Notes under the pieces: generated by a model
Databases searched by the model: none
What the model was told of the DNA's origin: nothing
What the model saw: only the letters and a program-made list of their open reading frames with translations
Position numbers and translations under genes: made by a program
In this document: one piece after another, positions 49,640 to 61,923 of the stretch
How the letters are laid out: every line of letters begins with the position of its first letter
How positions within the stretch are numbered: the first letter of the stretch is position 1
Origin: Nelumbo lutea
Taxonomy: Eukaryota; Streptophyta; Magnoliopsida; Proteales; Nelumbonaceae
Length of the DNA stretch: 64,000 nucleotides
Assembly: GCA_022828595.1 (NCBI GenBank)
Contig: JAKGHH010000003.1
Span: 56,285,759 to 56,349,758 of the forward strand
Direction: 5' to 3'

Positions 49640-49782
49640 ACTGAGGGTTGGCTCTTTGATGTATTAGCTGGTTTGTTCCAATGTTGACGCGGAATCAAAT
49701 CCCGCAACCAACACTTTGGGGAAAAAAGGGAGCAGGGGGAGTTATTAATGGTGCATAGCACCAAATACCAAAAAAAAAAAAA
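49640..49782 (+). mobile_element. tRNA-derived SINE, 143 bp, 21-bp TSD
   Basis: AGATTATGATCAAATGAACT plus A (49619-49639) is repeated after a run of about 13 As at 49783-49803 with one mismatch. The interior has a box-A-like TTGGCTCTTTGATGTATTAG and a box-B-like GGAATCAAATCCC, a decayed relative of the SINE at about 58605. Confidence 0.85.
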
Positions 49783-49803
49783 AGATTATGATCACATGAA
49801 CTA

Positions 49804-51170
49804 GACATAACTTAAAAAATAATACTTGAATTGGATAGATGGACATCATTTAATTGGAAATGTTATAGAGCTCAGTCCTCAATTTTGCTTATAAATAAAG
49901 CATGTGTATCATACTATAAAATAAAATATATGTGTATATATAATATATAAAATATAATACATATATTGTAATATATAAAAATAGTTATATTATATATTAT
50001 ATATTTAAAAGTATATTATATTATATTGCAGGCCAAGCAGAGCTTGAAGTATTGAACCCAATCCTGGCTTGGAATTTTCCAGACTTGAAGTGGACCTAGG
50101 TCCCTGTCTGGGCCTGCACACAAAAACCTAGGCCCGGGCCGAAAAACTTACAAGCTAGGCTAGGTCGGGTTTCCGGGCCGGGCAAAGAATAATCACCCCT
50201 TGGGGGTGGGGTTAAAGGGTGCACATGAGCTCCACTGACTTGACTGGTTACAACTCTACTCCTAAGTTAGGCTATAAAGCCCAATAAAAGATGGCTATGC
50301 AAGATTTATATTTATACTAATATTAAAAGTGGGAATGATGTCTAGATTCCAGAATTTTTCTTGACTAAAATATCTGTATTTTTAATTTGATTTCTCTTTA
50401 TTATGAGGGCAAAAAAAGTGTAATTTAAAAATACTATATTCAATGTATTTACTCCTAACCCTTCTCATTAAATCTTATATTTTAGTTCAATTAAATAAAT
50501 GAACTTTGTGGACTTTTTTTTTTACTAAAACACCCCTACTTGAAACATAATTTGAATTGCTACTTTTATTAAATTCATTGGGTTCTATATCATTAAGTCC
50601 TATATTTGATGTGTTAACTCCCATTCTCTCTCATTAGATCATTTTTTGAGGTATTTTTCTTTTTCATCAATAAATTCTACTAATCAATTCTATATTAAAT
50701 GATTTTCATAATACAAATCTGTGTTTAAAACTAACATGAAAACGAAACCTTCCTTTCATTTGAGTGGTGGGTGAAGTAGTTCAACCATCTTAATCAAATG
50801 AGACAATCAATAATCTCACAGTTAAATAATAAATATTTTAAAAGTAAATAAAATATAAAAGATACAAAAATTTGTGGAAAATTTTGGACAATTCTAATAT
50901 TATGTGTTATTATATTAAAAAATAAGTATGATAAACAAGAAGTATTTCTATCAATTTTCTGTTTATCATACTTAAAATAAACCTGAAAGGAAAGTCCCCA
51001 CATAAATCTGAAAAAAGAACATGGGATTCTTGAGCAAAAAAGAACACCCCCTTAATGTCAACAGGTCAAAGATCTTGAGCAAAATACCAAGTTTAGAAGA
51101 AATCTCAATTAAACCATCCAAGCTATGAAACCAGAACCAAGGTGATGATACTGATGTTAAAAGAACTATT
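49804..51170. other. AT-rich spacer with a GGCCCGGGCC repeat end
   Basis: About 50030-50190 carries GGCCTGCAC, GGCCCGGGCCG and ends CGGGCAAAGAATAATCACCC. Its inverted form matches the right end at about 58060 (GGTGATTATTTTCAGCC), suggesting copies of one small element with an AT-rich core. No gene is supported. Confidence 0.5.
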
Positions 51171-51173
51171 TAA

Positions 51174-51501
51174 GGCCTGTTTGGAAGGGCTGAAGATTTG
51201 GCTGAAATGCTTTTACCTCGGGCATGGGCCTGGCCCAACCCAGGTTCAATCCCAAGTTTAGCAACTCAATCCCAACACAATCTGGGCTGTCCCACCTAGG
51301 GGGGTGATACCTGTCCCACCTAGGGGGAAAGTTGCCAACACTTAAATGGGAAAAAAATCCTTTTTAATAATGGATTTTTATGGCTAAAATGGTCATTGCC
51401 TTATTTACATGAAAAATAAAAGAACATGGGTAAATGCACTTACCCAGGTAAGGTAACTGTATTTACCCGGGTAAGTAACTTACCGAAAAACGAACGGGGC
51501 C
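51174..51501. mobile_element. MITE, 328 bp, TSD TAA
   Basis: GGCCTGTTTGGAAGGGC and, inverted, GGCCCCGTTCGTTTTTCGG, with TAA at 51171-51173 and 51502-51504. The PIF/Harbinger-type duplication is assigned from TAA and GGC ends. Inside, TTACCCGGGTAAGT-like palindromic phrases are present. Confidence 0.75.
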
Positions 51502-52007
51502 TAAGAATCACACTATAAGTTTTAAATAATTTTATAACCATACTGGCATCTACTGACTACTGTATGCTTAAGAGGAAATCTTGTTGTAATTATTACGGCT
51601 GAAATAGAACCAAAGATTACCCATGATGGACCTAAAATGACCCAGTCTTGTGTATAGAGTTATCCGACCTGTTGGAACCCTTTGTATCACCACTACAAAA
51701 TGTTTTTATGGAGTACTGTTTACAGTGCCTAACTCATGGCGAGACTTTGTTGTTACAGAACTAATTCCAATAGATTCATTGAAGGTTTGTTGTAGTGATA
51801 GGAATTGAGCCTGAACTAATTCCAATAGACTTTGTTGTTTTTAAGGCACTTTAACCATTCAGCTATGGATGATGCTTAACAAGGACCATTTTGCATCTTT
51901 AAAAGGAACCATGCAGTGAAACAGAAAACATAAAGAGAGAGATTCTTTCGAGGAACTTTTTAGATAGATAATTAATAGGCTCTCCATTTCTTCAGTTCTC
52001 AGTCCAT
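51502..52007. other. Spacer, nothing recognised
   Basis: No ORF or repeat of note; downstream flank of KIN10A. Confidence 0.5.
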
Positions 52008-52117
52008 GTCATTCCTGTACCTCACCCCACGTTGGCATTTTGGACTTGAAATTAATCTAGGGTCGTTTAGACTTTCTTCACCAAGCAACCCAACCAGCAA
52101 ACCAAATATGGAAATAT

Positions 52118-52151
<34 letters not shown>

Positions 52152-52498
52152 CTCTATGACATGAGAGTTACCCAAAACACCTACAAAAATTGTACTGATT
52201 GCATATCTAACTATAGTACTGAAAAGTGAAAACATCATTGTTACTGGTGTACAAAAGGTCATTCCTGTACCTCACCCCACATTGGCATTTTGGACTTGAA
52301 ATTAATCTAGGGTCGTTTAGACTTTCTTCACCAAGCAACCCAAACCAGCAAACCAAATATGGAAATATGGTCTCTCTCTCTCTCTCTCTGGCTCTATGAC
52401 ATGAGAGTTACCCAAAACACCTACAAAAATTGTACTGATTGCATATCTAACTAGAGTACTGAAAAGTGAAAACATCATTGTTACTAGTGTACAAAAGG
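52008..52498. repeat. Tandem duplication of about 250 bp (2 copies)
   Basis: 52008-52257 and 52258-52498 are head-to-tail copies (GTCATTCCTGTACCTCACCC ... GTGTACAAAAG), almost identical except for the CT microsatellite length and a few substitutions. It lies 200 bp downstream of the KIN10A stop. Confidence 0.95.
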
Positions 52499-52692
52499 AC
52501 CAACAAGACAGTAAAGATTTCATATGGCACAAATCCAACACTTTAGTGTGTACGTTTCATATCTAACCACAAAAGAATGAGCACAAAAAACTTTTGTACT
52601 CTTGCCTAATAAAAAGTGTCTGTACTTGACATGACTTGAACTCAACAGTTGAGTTGGCTTTTGATGTGCTGCAGCACTTTTACAAGAAGATA

Positions 52693-55600
52693 CTAATGAA
52701 GCGCCGTGGTGACATAAGGAGCAGGGCTGAAGTTTTCACCTAGTCTGGGTGAGAATCCTTCAACTTGGTGTTTGAAAGCTGATGGAGGGTTTGAAGCGAT
52801 TGGAAGTTTATTCTCCAGTGAGCTAAATGGGATATGATTGAGCTGTTGGATTGCCTTGACAGGACGCAAACAAGCGAGATGACCACTTAATGGGTTGTTG
52901 CAAATGGGAAGTTTGCTTGATTGAATTGTTGCTTCCTTCTCCTTCACAACTGGAGCTCCAGTAGGATCCTGTAGAGAAAAAAAAAATCAAGCATTTATCA
53001 ATAAGAATCACAAAGTAATGATGTCAAATTAATACATTCTGAATCTCCATATACTTTTGTTTCATTAGTGTGTGCATGTACAAGTAAAATGTCAAATTAA
53101 TACATTTTGAATCTCCATATATTGTTGTTTCATTAGAATTCTTCCAATGGTGTAGTTCTCTTTAATAAAAGCAATATTAGACATCTAATATGAAAACAGC
53201 TATCAAAACACTAGTCACTGCAAAAGAATCAGTAACAAATAAATATTTAGAAGAGATTACCCCAAGCATGAGAAAGGTGAATCCTTGCTTGTCATTGTCA
53301 TTCCCAAGATGGGTCTCAATCAGCTTCCGCAGATCAGCAAGGCTTGAATCCTTTACCACCTTCAACTTTGTAATAAACCTTCCAGCATTCTCTTTTGAGG
53401 CTTCCCATTTCACATATACTTCAATCAGATCATTAGTGCTCTCATCTACTGGTCCATTCTTTTCCTCAGAGAGGTTTCTACTTAGTAGGGACTGTACAGG
53501 ATCATTAGCAACTTTAAGTGATGCAAATGACTCCATTGTAAGAGCTGAATTTGGGAACTCTGTGACATCTTTTGACAGCACAACAGACAGAACTTCATTA
53601 CCTATTCCATACTCTGGTACATGAACAGTTCCAAGCTTTGAAATTTCCTTTGAAAGTGACTTAGCAACAGACTTATCAGCTGTCATCACTGGAGATGATT
53701 GAATATCACCATGTTCAGATGTTTTCTTGGCAGGTGTTGGGGTTCTGACATGCTGAGAAAGCTCCCTGTGGTTCCCACAAAGCAAGAAAATGTTTTGGAT
53801 TCTTGTTCTTCTAGTAGAAGCTGCATCTTTTGCATTTTCAAGTTCACTTGTCATCTTTTCCAAATCTCTGCTGTAGAAACTAGATGCAGGTACAATATTC
53901 TGAGAAATGGCACCATCATACTGGCTAGTATGTACTGCTGTTTCTTCCACTACTTCCTTTTCCACCTCTTCATCATCCACATCATTCTCTCTGTCGTCTC
54001 CTTCCTCCTCATCCTCCTCAAAAACTGTACTCAGATATACTTTCTCAGGGAATTTTGGTGCAGCAAACACAACATCATCACCATCATCCTCTTCCGTTTT
54101 AATAAAAGAATGGGGATTCAAGAGATTGTGATGTCCAAAATTTTCAGTTGGATGAAGACCAAAATCCATCTCTTTCACCTCATGAACAATAACTGGTTGC
54201 TTGTCACCCATATCCAAGTCCATTGATTTCTCCATTCCTCGGTCCCCATCAGCACACATTTCCAGTATCCTTTTGGCAAAATTACTTCCATCCATGTCTT
54301 GTATTCTGTCTTCACCAATGTTGTCCCTTGGCTGGCACAGTTCACTTTCAATTTCCTCCAACCGCCGCCTCAGCATCTCAACCTCCTCCTGCTGTTGCAA
54401 TATCTTCTCTTCCATTCGCCTCTTCCCCAACTCAACAATCTCATTGGCCATCTTTTGGCATTCCTGCAACTTTCTTTCCAATTCAAGTTTCAAATGCCGG
54501 GTCCTCTCATTGACCTTCAAGTTGATTTCTTCTTCACTAGTCCCCGATTCCCTGCCTTCCATCACCTTGAGCTTAGCCTTCAGAGCTGCAATTTCTTCTT
54601 CTTTTCTCAGGAGCTCTTTGTGAGCTTCATTTCTCTCTTTCTCTCTTTGTTTGTTTTCCATCTGTAGCTTCAATATGAACTGATCCATTGCTGCTATTCG
54701 TGATCCCAACACTACTGCAGATGAGGAATCCTCACCAACTTTATCCTTTGTTGGTGTGATAGAACCACGGACAATGCACTTAGCCTTTGCCCCATATTCA
54801 AGTGTTGAGATTGTTTTGTGAATCTCCTTGGGGTCGGGGCTAGCACACAGTATCATCAAGATTTTTGACTTGTCATCCTCAAAAGAATCCTAGACAAAAG
54901 GAAGACAAATTATTTAAGGAAGACAAATTATTTAAATGTTTATTTAAATAATCAGGAACCATATATTGGATGTTGTAAAGAAGAATGAGAACCACCTGAA
55001 GAAGCATGGTCAGTTTACTGTCTCTGAAAGGGACATGAGAATCCCCATTTGCAATGGACTCCACAACCCTCTTCAGTGCAATATTTCCTTGGTTGATTTT
55101 TGCTGTCTGCAATCCAGTAGTAGAATAGAATAGGTATTCAGCTTCAATTACAGTAAAAAGACATCAACCCAACAAAGAAAAGTTAGGCCTATGTGCCCAA
55201 TTACAGTAAAAAGACATCAACCCAACCAAGAACCGGAAAGTTAGGCCTATGTGCAATACATTGTAACATATAATAGACCAGAATAACAATTCTACCTGCA
55301 TTTTTGCCTCAAATCCAACTTGGCCAGCTTGGTCAATGTTTTCAGAACCAGCCATGTCAACAAGCATCAATCTCCCTCCCACTGAAGGCACATCCAGAAT
55401 TATCTACTCAAAATCCAAGAAAAGATGCTCATCAAAAAAAAAAAAAAAAAGAAAATCCTAGAAGAGATGAAGTTCATAAAACAGAAAAGTTGTAAAAAAG
55501 ACAGTAACAGGAAACAAAGTACAAATAACAAACCATGCAGTGGCTTCTTGAACTTCTATCATTGCAATTCGTGCTTTTAACAATCCTTCGTTTCTCCACT

Positions 55601-56854
55601 TTGGCAACTTCTTTAGTAATTTTCCCAGCTTCATTTCCAGAGATAAAAGTTGCATTCTTTGCCTTCTTCCCCATCACTTCAAGCCTCACCTGTACACTCA
55701 AAGTACAAGACAGTGAATGAACAGAAAAATCATTAATAGTCAAATATGAAGTCGTTTTCAAGTTTCCTCTCATGTTTCAAAAAATGTTGCCGACTTGATA
55801 GATCAACACAAGATAAAAAAATGGATTTCCTTTACAGCCAAATTAAACTCGGCATTGCTTTTAACATATAACATATATTCAAATTGAGCAATATCTTAAA
55901 GTTCGACTATTTACTCTTTCATTACAAGGAAAAAAAATCAGGTTTCCTTTATAGCCAAATTAAACAAGGTTTAGTATAGGATCATTGCTTTTAACATATA
56001 TTCTGAATATTCACCTTTGAAGTTAACCCAATTAGGATGCAAATTGCAGAACTTAGAAAATGCAATAAACGTAAAATGATTCCTAAGACAGATACCGACT
56101 CATAGTTCAAGTAAATGATATATAGAGTAAGAAGTAAGAAGAAGAACCAAATTCGAAGTCATTCAACAAGAAAATAACAACACAAGTATCTGTAAAGTTA
56201 ACAAGTTACCTTTGAAGCAATCCCTTTGGGCAGTCCAAAGCTTAGTCCCCCGCCAACATTGTTTGACAGCAGATCATAAATTTCCTCGTTGTATATTTCC
56301 AAGACTGTGACTTGGACGAAGGATCCGATACCCAAACGATTCTCCGAGATGTTTTCTTCTTCCCCTTCTCCCAGAATATCTCTCAGGGCTCTGTACACTA
56401 TACCCGGCTGCTTGGAACTCCCAAACATCGTATGGCTCTTACCCGACCCAGTGGGACCATACATCATAATGGTGCACTTATTCCCCAATTTGACGCCATT
56501 GATCCTTGACTCCACAAATTTCTTGTAGAACCCGTCAAGATCCTCTTCTTCTGAGACTGAAACTCCATCAAGACTGAAGTCCCTGTAGCCAATATCCGTG
56601 CGTACTCGAACACTCCGGCGATCGGAAGAGATATGTAACGCTGAAACAGGTTTGTCTTTTCGATCTGGGTAATCACGTATACGGCCAATAACCTCGACAG
56701 GATGCTCTGCTGGTGGGTTTTCCTTAGCCGCAGTGGTTGGATTCGGAGACGGGTGAGCATTTCTTACAAGATTGAAATGGGGACGATGTTTGGACTGCGG
56801 TGTTTTTAATGGGGTTGTTTGGCTTTGAGAAGATTTTGATGGAGTAGGAGCCAT
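52693..56854 (-). CDS. KIN10A: Kinesin-10 motor protein, KIN10A/PAKRP2 type
   Basis: Six exons join in frame to about 974 residues: 56854-56210, 55689-55534, 55403-55296, 55106-54996, 54889-53261 and 52968-52693. All junctions are GT-AG (e.g. TCAAAG|GTAACT, ATGCAG|GTAGAA, CTGTCTAG|GATTCT). The motor has VEVIGRIRDYP, the P-loop MMYGPTGSGKSHTMFG, switch I NDRSSRSHC, switch II LVDMAGSENIDQAGQ, and HVPFRDSKLTMLLQDSFED. A coiled coil (ERNEAHKELLRKEEEIAALK onward) and an acidic region follow, then a ubiquitin-like-fold-type region (YVKWEASKENAGRFITKLKV, LADLRKLIETHLGND). This order and these phrases match Arabidopsis PAKRP2, a microtubule plus-end motor of the phragmoplast that carries vesicles to the forming cell plate. 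The start MAPTPSKSSQ agrees with that protein's N-terminus. Confidence 0.95.
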
Positions 56855-57640
56855 TGAAGAAAACCCAGAAGAGATTTTCGGATATCTTCTTCTAATTTAC
56901 AGAAGAAAAGAAAAGATTGTAAGATGACTTAGGATTCCGAAGGATGTCCCCGAATCTGATCCTGGGTTGCTGGACAACGTTAGAAAAGGAGCTGATTTGG
57001 AGGCGAAGAAAGCTGAAACGACAGGAGGGTTGGAAGAATTGGAAGAATAGTGAAGAAAATATCGGTTTGAATTTTAAAATGAAATGTAGCCGTTACGATT
57101 CTAACGTCTCTATTTTGGCAACGAGTAAAGAGATGGCTTCACGTCTCACGGACCACCGACCAGGCGACCACGGCGAGGCGGACCTGAGAGCTCAAACGAC
57201 GCCTCTTCAATTCACGGGGCCGGTACCATGTCTTTCCGGTATTATAGATTTGCCCCTTCAATTATTTTCTATCGTACACGTGTACGTGTGACACAATCAC
57301 TGAGAGAAAACAAATTTGGGTCAACAATTTTTACGGGTCTAGTTTCATGACCCAAAAGGCCAAAACCCAACCCAATAGTGAAAAGGGCCAAATGGACACA
57401 AATTCTATTAACTGGGCCCAAGTATATCAGTCAAGCTGGTGGATTGACAGACCAGAACCGGTCAAACCGCATGGTCTGGATCACATAGATACATTGAGAA
57501 GAAAGGCAAGAGAATTAGCAAATTTGTTGTCGTGTTAACAGGCTGAAGTTGTATCAATTTTACTCAGATTCTGTCGGGTCACACTCGATAAATCCGATTG
57601 ATACATATAGGGTCTGGGTCTGCCGATGACCCAGTAGTCA
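56855..57640. other. KIN10A promoter side, no further gene
   Basis: About 56855-56950 is the probable KIN10A 5' UTR. A plus-strand ORF (56944-57291) shows no recognisable domain and is likely chance. Confidence 0.55.
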
Positions 57641-57641
57641 A

Positions 57642-58063
57642 GAGTGATCATGGGCCAGCTCGGGCCGGGCTTGGTACCTGTGACAAGGGATATAACCCTG
57701 GCCCAGCCCCGCTGGGCCTATGAATCTTATGTATAAAATTATTATTATTTTAGACATATAACATAAAAATTATTTTTACATATATGTGTATTGAATGCAT
57801 ATAACATTTTATATGTCATATAATATGCCTACAAAAATTATTTTATACATTTTATAATATAAAATATCATATATAATATGTATTATAGGTGTCATTTTAT
57901 AAAATTTATATATAAAATATAACATAAAATAATATATAAATATGTCTAATGTATAAATAATGTAAATATAGATACATGCATGCTGAACTGGGTCTAAACA
58001 CAAAACCTAGGCCTAAGCCCAGAATTTCTAGATCGGGCCAGGCTGAAAATAATCACCTCTAGT
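57642..58063. mobile_element. Small element with GGCCCGG-rich ends
   Basis: Left AGAGTGATCATGGGCCAGCT and right, inverted, AGAGGTGATTATTTTCAGCC, with GGCCCAG phrases inside both and an AT-rich core (57725-57975). It resembles the ends seen at about 39526 and 50180. The target duplication was not resolved. Confidence 0.55.
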
Positions 58064-58203
58064 TGGCACCCATCTAAATGGGACGGGAAGGATAGAACTA
58101 ATACCGTGTAGTATTAAAATCACCTCTAGGTATTAGAATCCATAGAACTGCATGGTATTGGCAATTGCCCGTGGGCCTCATGTGCATCCTACTATGCCCT
58201 ATC

Positions 58204-58393
58204 TAGGAATAGCAATGGGACGGGAGGGATCCTATTTCCCATCCCTGACCCCGATTTTGAAATAAATCCCCGTCTCCAACCCTGATCTCTGCTAGGGATA
58301 AATTTTTTTAATTTCCATCCTTAGTCCAATCCCCAACAGAGACGGGTTCCCGTGGAGACCCCAATCCCCAAAATTTTTTAATTGCCATCCCTA
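58204..58393. mobile_element. hAT MITE, 190 bp, 8-bp TSD
   Basis: TAGGAATAGCAATGGGACGG and, inverted, TAGGGATGGCAATTAAAAAA ends. Target duplication GCCCTATC (58196-58203) and GTCCTATC (58394-58401), 7 of 8. Confidence 0.8.
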
Positions 58394-59103
58394 GTCCTAT
58401 CCCTGATACCTTATACCGTGTAGTATGTAATACCCAAAAAACAAGGGCCTCGGTTTAGACTGGGTCTTCACATTTTCTTATTGGCTCAGGACCGAGTTTA
58501 CCCCTGACTGGAGCCGGACTGGACGGGCCAATCATCCTAAAACTTATATAGGGATACACCACTTAATGGGACTGGACAAGTCAGGTAATTAACAAGAATT
58601 CGGATAACCAACTGATGCTGGCTCAGTTGGTAGGTTCTCTGGCCGTGCGTGGTGGAGAGGTGGGATCAAACCCCGCAGCCACCAGGGTTTAGGGGTTTAT
58701 AGTTATGGGTTTGGGGGACGGGGCTAAGTTTCAGAGTTCCTTCGGGGGTATTGGGATGTCAACTAGACAAAGTAATAGAGAGGATTGTCGGCTTGAACCA
58801 GCTACCGGGAAATAGAAAAAGGTGCTTCCACGTAGAGGAGACTTTTGAAGCTGGAAACCCACTTGAGGTGAAACTGGACAATTCAGACATGAGCTTCTCT
58901 TGAAAAGCTAACCTTCAGTCACTCCATATGAGGATGGAAAAAAAAGAAAGTACTTGCTATTGCATTTACAAGTGAGCCCCCCAAAACATTATTCAATGAC
59001 AAAAGTCACAAAAGCTGTGCAAACTCTAGTACTGCATTTACATAAATTTAAAAACAAGTTTGGGATGCCAAAGAAAGAGCTATAGAACAGTATTTGCATT
59101 TTG
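58394..59103. other. Spacer between MITE and FBN4, with a SINE
   Basis: Contains the SINE-like copy listed separately and the FBN4 3' flank. Nothing else is recognised. Confidence 0.55.
58605..58830 (+). mobile_element. tRNA-derived SINE-like copy
   Basis: ACTGATGCTGGCTCAGTTGG (box A-like) and GTGGGATCAAACCCCGCAG (box B-like) stand about 40 bp apart, like a pol III internal promoter. The downstream body has no tRNA acceptor stem, so it is a SINE head, not a tRNA gene. The 3' end is uncertain. Confidence 0.65.
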
Positions 59104-60122
59104 CTAGGAGATCACAAAAACCCTTAGTTCATCTCTATCTCCTCTTGTTATGCGGGTATTGGCATCCAGGTATGTAACTTCAAATTCGCCACTCCCTGTA
59201 TTGGATGAAGGCCTTAAAGAATCTGGAATCCGAGGCACCTCAAATGGCGGCAGCTGTGATAAGTTACCAGTTGTCTTGACAGTTGTTTTCTCAAATATAA
59301 TTTTCACCTTTGCAGATCCTATACATAGTAGATATGACTTTTCAGTTCCTTTAGAATCAAGAAATAGAAGCAAATAAAACATTTTTTCCTAGATTGTTTC
59401 TTAAAGTAGTTGTTTCTAGAATGATTTGGAGCTTCCATTTTTTTCTTTGTGACTATTACAGATATGTTACATCAGTTGATATATCAATCTAGAGTTCTGG
59501 ACTACCATAGACACTGAGAGTTTCAGGTAACTATTGAACCAAACAAATGATCCAGTGGAATAAGTGCAGAGGTACCAACCTATGAGTTCAAATTTGTGTG
59601 CCAATGTAGCTGTCACTTCCACTGGCGGAAGAGGCCATGGAGCACCTAACTGAAGCTCCACTATATTGTCAAAATCTTTGCTTAAGATATCTATCCGCTG
59701 AAAAACCTGGTAGAACAATAGTAAGTCAACCTTAGCTGACAAAGGAAATTCTGTACAGTTCAATGCTAATTTCTTTTATCCATTTGGTATGCAGTCACCA
59801 GAGTACAATGTATGAGTGCAAAGCTCAACAGAAATTATTTGGCGAAAAAGATGGACAAGGGACTAACTGCAGGTTAAATCAAATGTACCTGGCCAAGAGT
59901 GACAGGAAGCCTCCCTACAGGGGGCCCGGGACGGCTCCCACCTAGAGTACGCGATGAAAAGGCACTACTATAGATTAACTTCCATCTTCCTTGGAGTTTA
60001 TCAAGATCAGTTGATAGATCAACAAGCCCCCCTACAGATTCAAGCTCCTTGGCAGCGACATCTGCTTTTCTAAGATCTTCTTCACTTGAAGCAAGACCTC
60101 TGTTCAGCCCAGAAACAACATT
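59104..60122 (-). CDS. FBN4: Plastid fibrillin 4 (FBN4/HrBP1 type), last three coding exons
   Basis: Exons 60122-59889, 59706-59580 and 59318-59104 join in frame (CTTGGCCAG|GTACAT to CTACCAG|GTTTTT; CTCATAG|GTTGGT to TGTATAG|GATCTG) to 191 residues and a stop. The protein reads VVSGLNRGLASSEEDLRKAD, ELESVGGLVDLSTDLDKLQG, RWKLIYSSAFSSRTLGGSRP, VTLGQVFQRIDILSKDFDNI, ELQLGAPWPLPPVEVTATLA, then EFEVTYLDANTRITRGDRDE and LRVFVIS. This is the PAP/fibrillin fold as in Arabidopsis fibrillin 4, a plastoglobule/thylakoid-associated lipocalin-like protein linked to plastoquinone and stress tolerance. About 90 residues, including the transit peptide, are missing; they must lie upstream of the gypsy insertion, beyond the window. 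The downstream exons show no damage. Confidence 0.9.
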
Positions 60123-60284
60123 CTGCAGTCGATCACCTCACACATGTTGAATGAAAAAGCATAAGATAATTGAAATGTAGAATACCCATTAACAGGCTTT
60201 TTCTGTATTCAACTATACATTGTCAATATAAATATCTGCTGATTTGGGTTAAACTTATTTAACACCTAGAAACGAATTAGATAG

Positions 60285-60410
60285 GGCTGCAAACTGATCG
60301 AATTGGATATAGGTAGATCCAAATTTGATTTATTCAAATTCAAATTCAGATCACCCTTAATGGGATCAAATTCAAATTTATACAATTGGAAACCCTTTGC
60401 AGTCCTAGTT
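60285..60410. repeat. CCGATT-type repeat relic in FBN4 intron
   Basis: GATCGAATTGGATATAGG ... CACCCTTAATGGGATCAAATTC is related to the blocks at 12000-12110, 13380-13560 and 35790-36100. Confidence 0.5.
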
Positions 60411-60871
60411 GGAAGACCTTGTTTTGTAGAAATGAGTTGATCCACTGCTCAAAAGGTAGCATCAGTCTTGAGATAGTACAACCAGGCTTTCAAGAATGAC
60501 AAAAAGCAGCTCTATCATGAGGAGAGTAAAAAACAGTAATACAATGAAGTTACAAATTACAACTTGGCCCTGGACAACCCCATTCAAGCTGGTTTTTGAC
60601 CACCCCTGTCCTAGCTAGGGAGTCAGCTAGTCCACTAGCAATCCTAGGCACACAATTAACCCAGTTGAATGTGCCAGTCAATGAGGAACCCGATTGTGCC
60701 TGTCTCATCTATGGCCTAAACTTCCATGGGTACCCTGTCCTATTTTCTCATCCAGGAGATAGTTAGACTAACAATGACCTTCAACCTCCATATTTTTCAT
60801 TTCTTTCTTACTCATCAAATCCAACCCTTGGATCAAAGCATATAGCTCAGCACTTATGGAGTTTCCATATC
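60411..60871 (-). mobile_element. LINE RNase H fragment
   Basis: The minus strand reads SGLADSLARTGVVKNQLEW near 60575-60640, preceded by CIVN (60660) and, further up, ELYALIQGL and KSINAELYAL-like sequence (60800-60860), the pattern of an L1 RNase H end. It forms part of the intron into which the gypsy inserted. Confidence 0.6.
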
Positions 60872-61347
60872 TGATATGGACGCGTTTATTGGGAAGAAAT
60901 ATCGCCACCGGCAGCAGCAGTGATTTGGTGTTCTCATCGGATTCTAGCTAGTTACAGTCCATCTTATCTCATCTGTTTTCAGTCCATCTTATCTTATCTG
61001 TTTTCAGTAAGGATTAGTAGGAAGTCTGATCTATCTTAGGGAGTCTTATCTATCTTAATAGGGAGTCTTATCTATCTTATCTGTAAATGGTATAGATTAG
61101 CAGGGAGTCTTCCTACAAGGAGGACTCTTATCTCTTGTAATCTCCTATTTAAGGAGCTGAGAATATTGAATAAAATCATTGAAATTTTCAGTCAAGAAAG
61201 AGAGCAAAGGAGAGTTGGTGATCTCATGAACAAATCACCTTTAGGGTGGCAAGATAGGTTCTTCAAGAAAAGGGAGGAACAAGGGAAAACAGGAGGTTTT
61301 CCCCATGGACCGACCCGTGACGAGATCCTACTCGCGGCCCCTTAACA
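60872..61347 (+). repeat. 5' LTR of the chromovirus (476 bp)
   Basis: Starts TGATATGGACGCG, ends CCTTAACA just before the primer site. Has an internal two-copy phrase GTCCATCTTATCTYATCTG and a poly(A)-signal-like AATAAAATC near 61168. Its first 117 bp differ from the 3' LTR start at five positions, all transitions. Confidence 0.88.
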
Positions 61348-61923
61348 ATTTGGTATTAGAGCCAAACGTCATGGGCGATCTGGAGCAGTTGACGTCCAGG
61401 TTCCACGAACTGGAGCACAGGCTCGTGGAGAATAGCACGGAGGTACACGAAATCAAGGACGATGTTCGAGAGTTACAACACTTGATGGAGTTGTATTTCT
61501 CTAACAAGGAAAGGAATCCAGAAGGGGCTGCAACCACAAACAGCCGCCAACCAGACTTGACGGAGTTGTCCGGTGAACAGCAGGTCGTTGCCCCGGTAGC
61601 CGCGGTCATTCCCAAGTACAGCAGACTAGAGTTCCCTTCTTACAATGGCACCAGAGACCCTTTGGAGTGACTATACCGATGTGAGCAGTTATTTCGCAAC
61701 CAGCGGACGGAGGACAGAGACAAGGTAAGCCTAGCTGCATTCCACTTGACGGAAGAGGCGCAGCTCTGGTTCTATCGATTGGAACAGGAGGAACCCAGGC
61801 TCAGTTGGACCCAATTCAAATCCTACTGCCTCCTCAGGTTTGGGCCCCCATTGACGAGCAACCTGTTAGGTGAACTGATCAACCTCAAACAGATGGGAAC
61901 GGTGGCTGAATACCAACGCCAAT
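61305..61923 (+). pseudogene. Chromovirus gag, truncated
   Basis: MDRPVTRSYSRPLNNLV is open from within the LTR end. Gag proper: MGDLEQLTSRFHELEHRLVE (coiled coil), then KYSRLEFPSYNGTRDPLE, a stop at 61668-61670 where gag proteins normally have Trp, [36 protein letters not shown] and [16 protein letters not shown]. The zinc knuckle and protease that should follow are missing at the deletion junction. Confidence 0.85.

Noticed and set aside
53190..54667. Several plus-strand ORFs opposite KIN10A exon 5
   Set aside because: They are Ser/Phe/Leu-rich shadows of the coiled-coil coding sequence; the minus-strand exon is clearly the real one.
56944..57291. 115-residue plus-strand ORF upstream of KIN10A
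   Set aside because: No recognisable domain, and it overlaps the KIN10A promoter side; a chance ORF is more likely.
58615..58690. Possible tRNA gene (box A and box B)
   Set aside because: No acceptor stem or cloverleaf can be formed around the boxes, and the downstream body is SINE-like.
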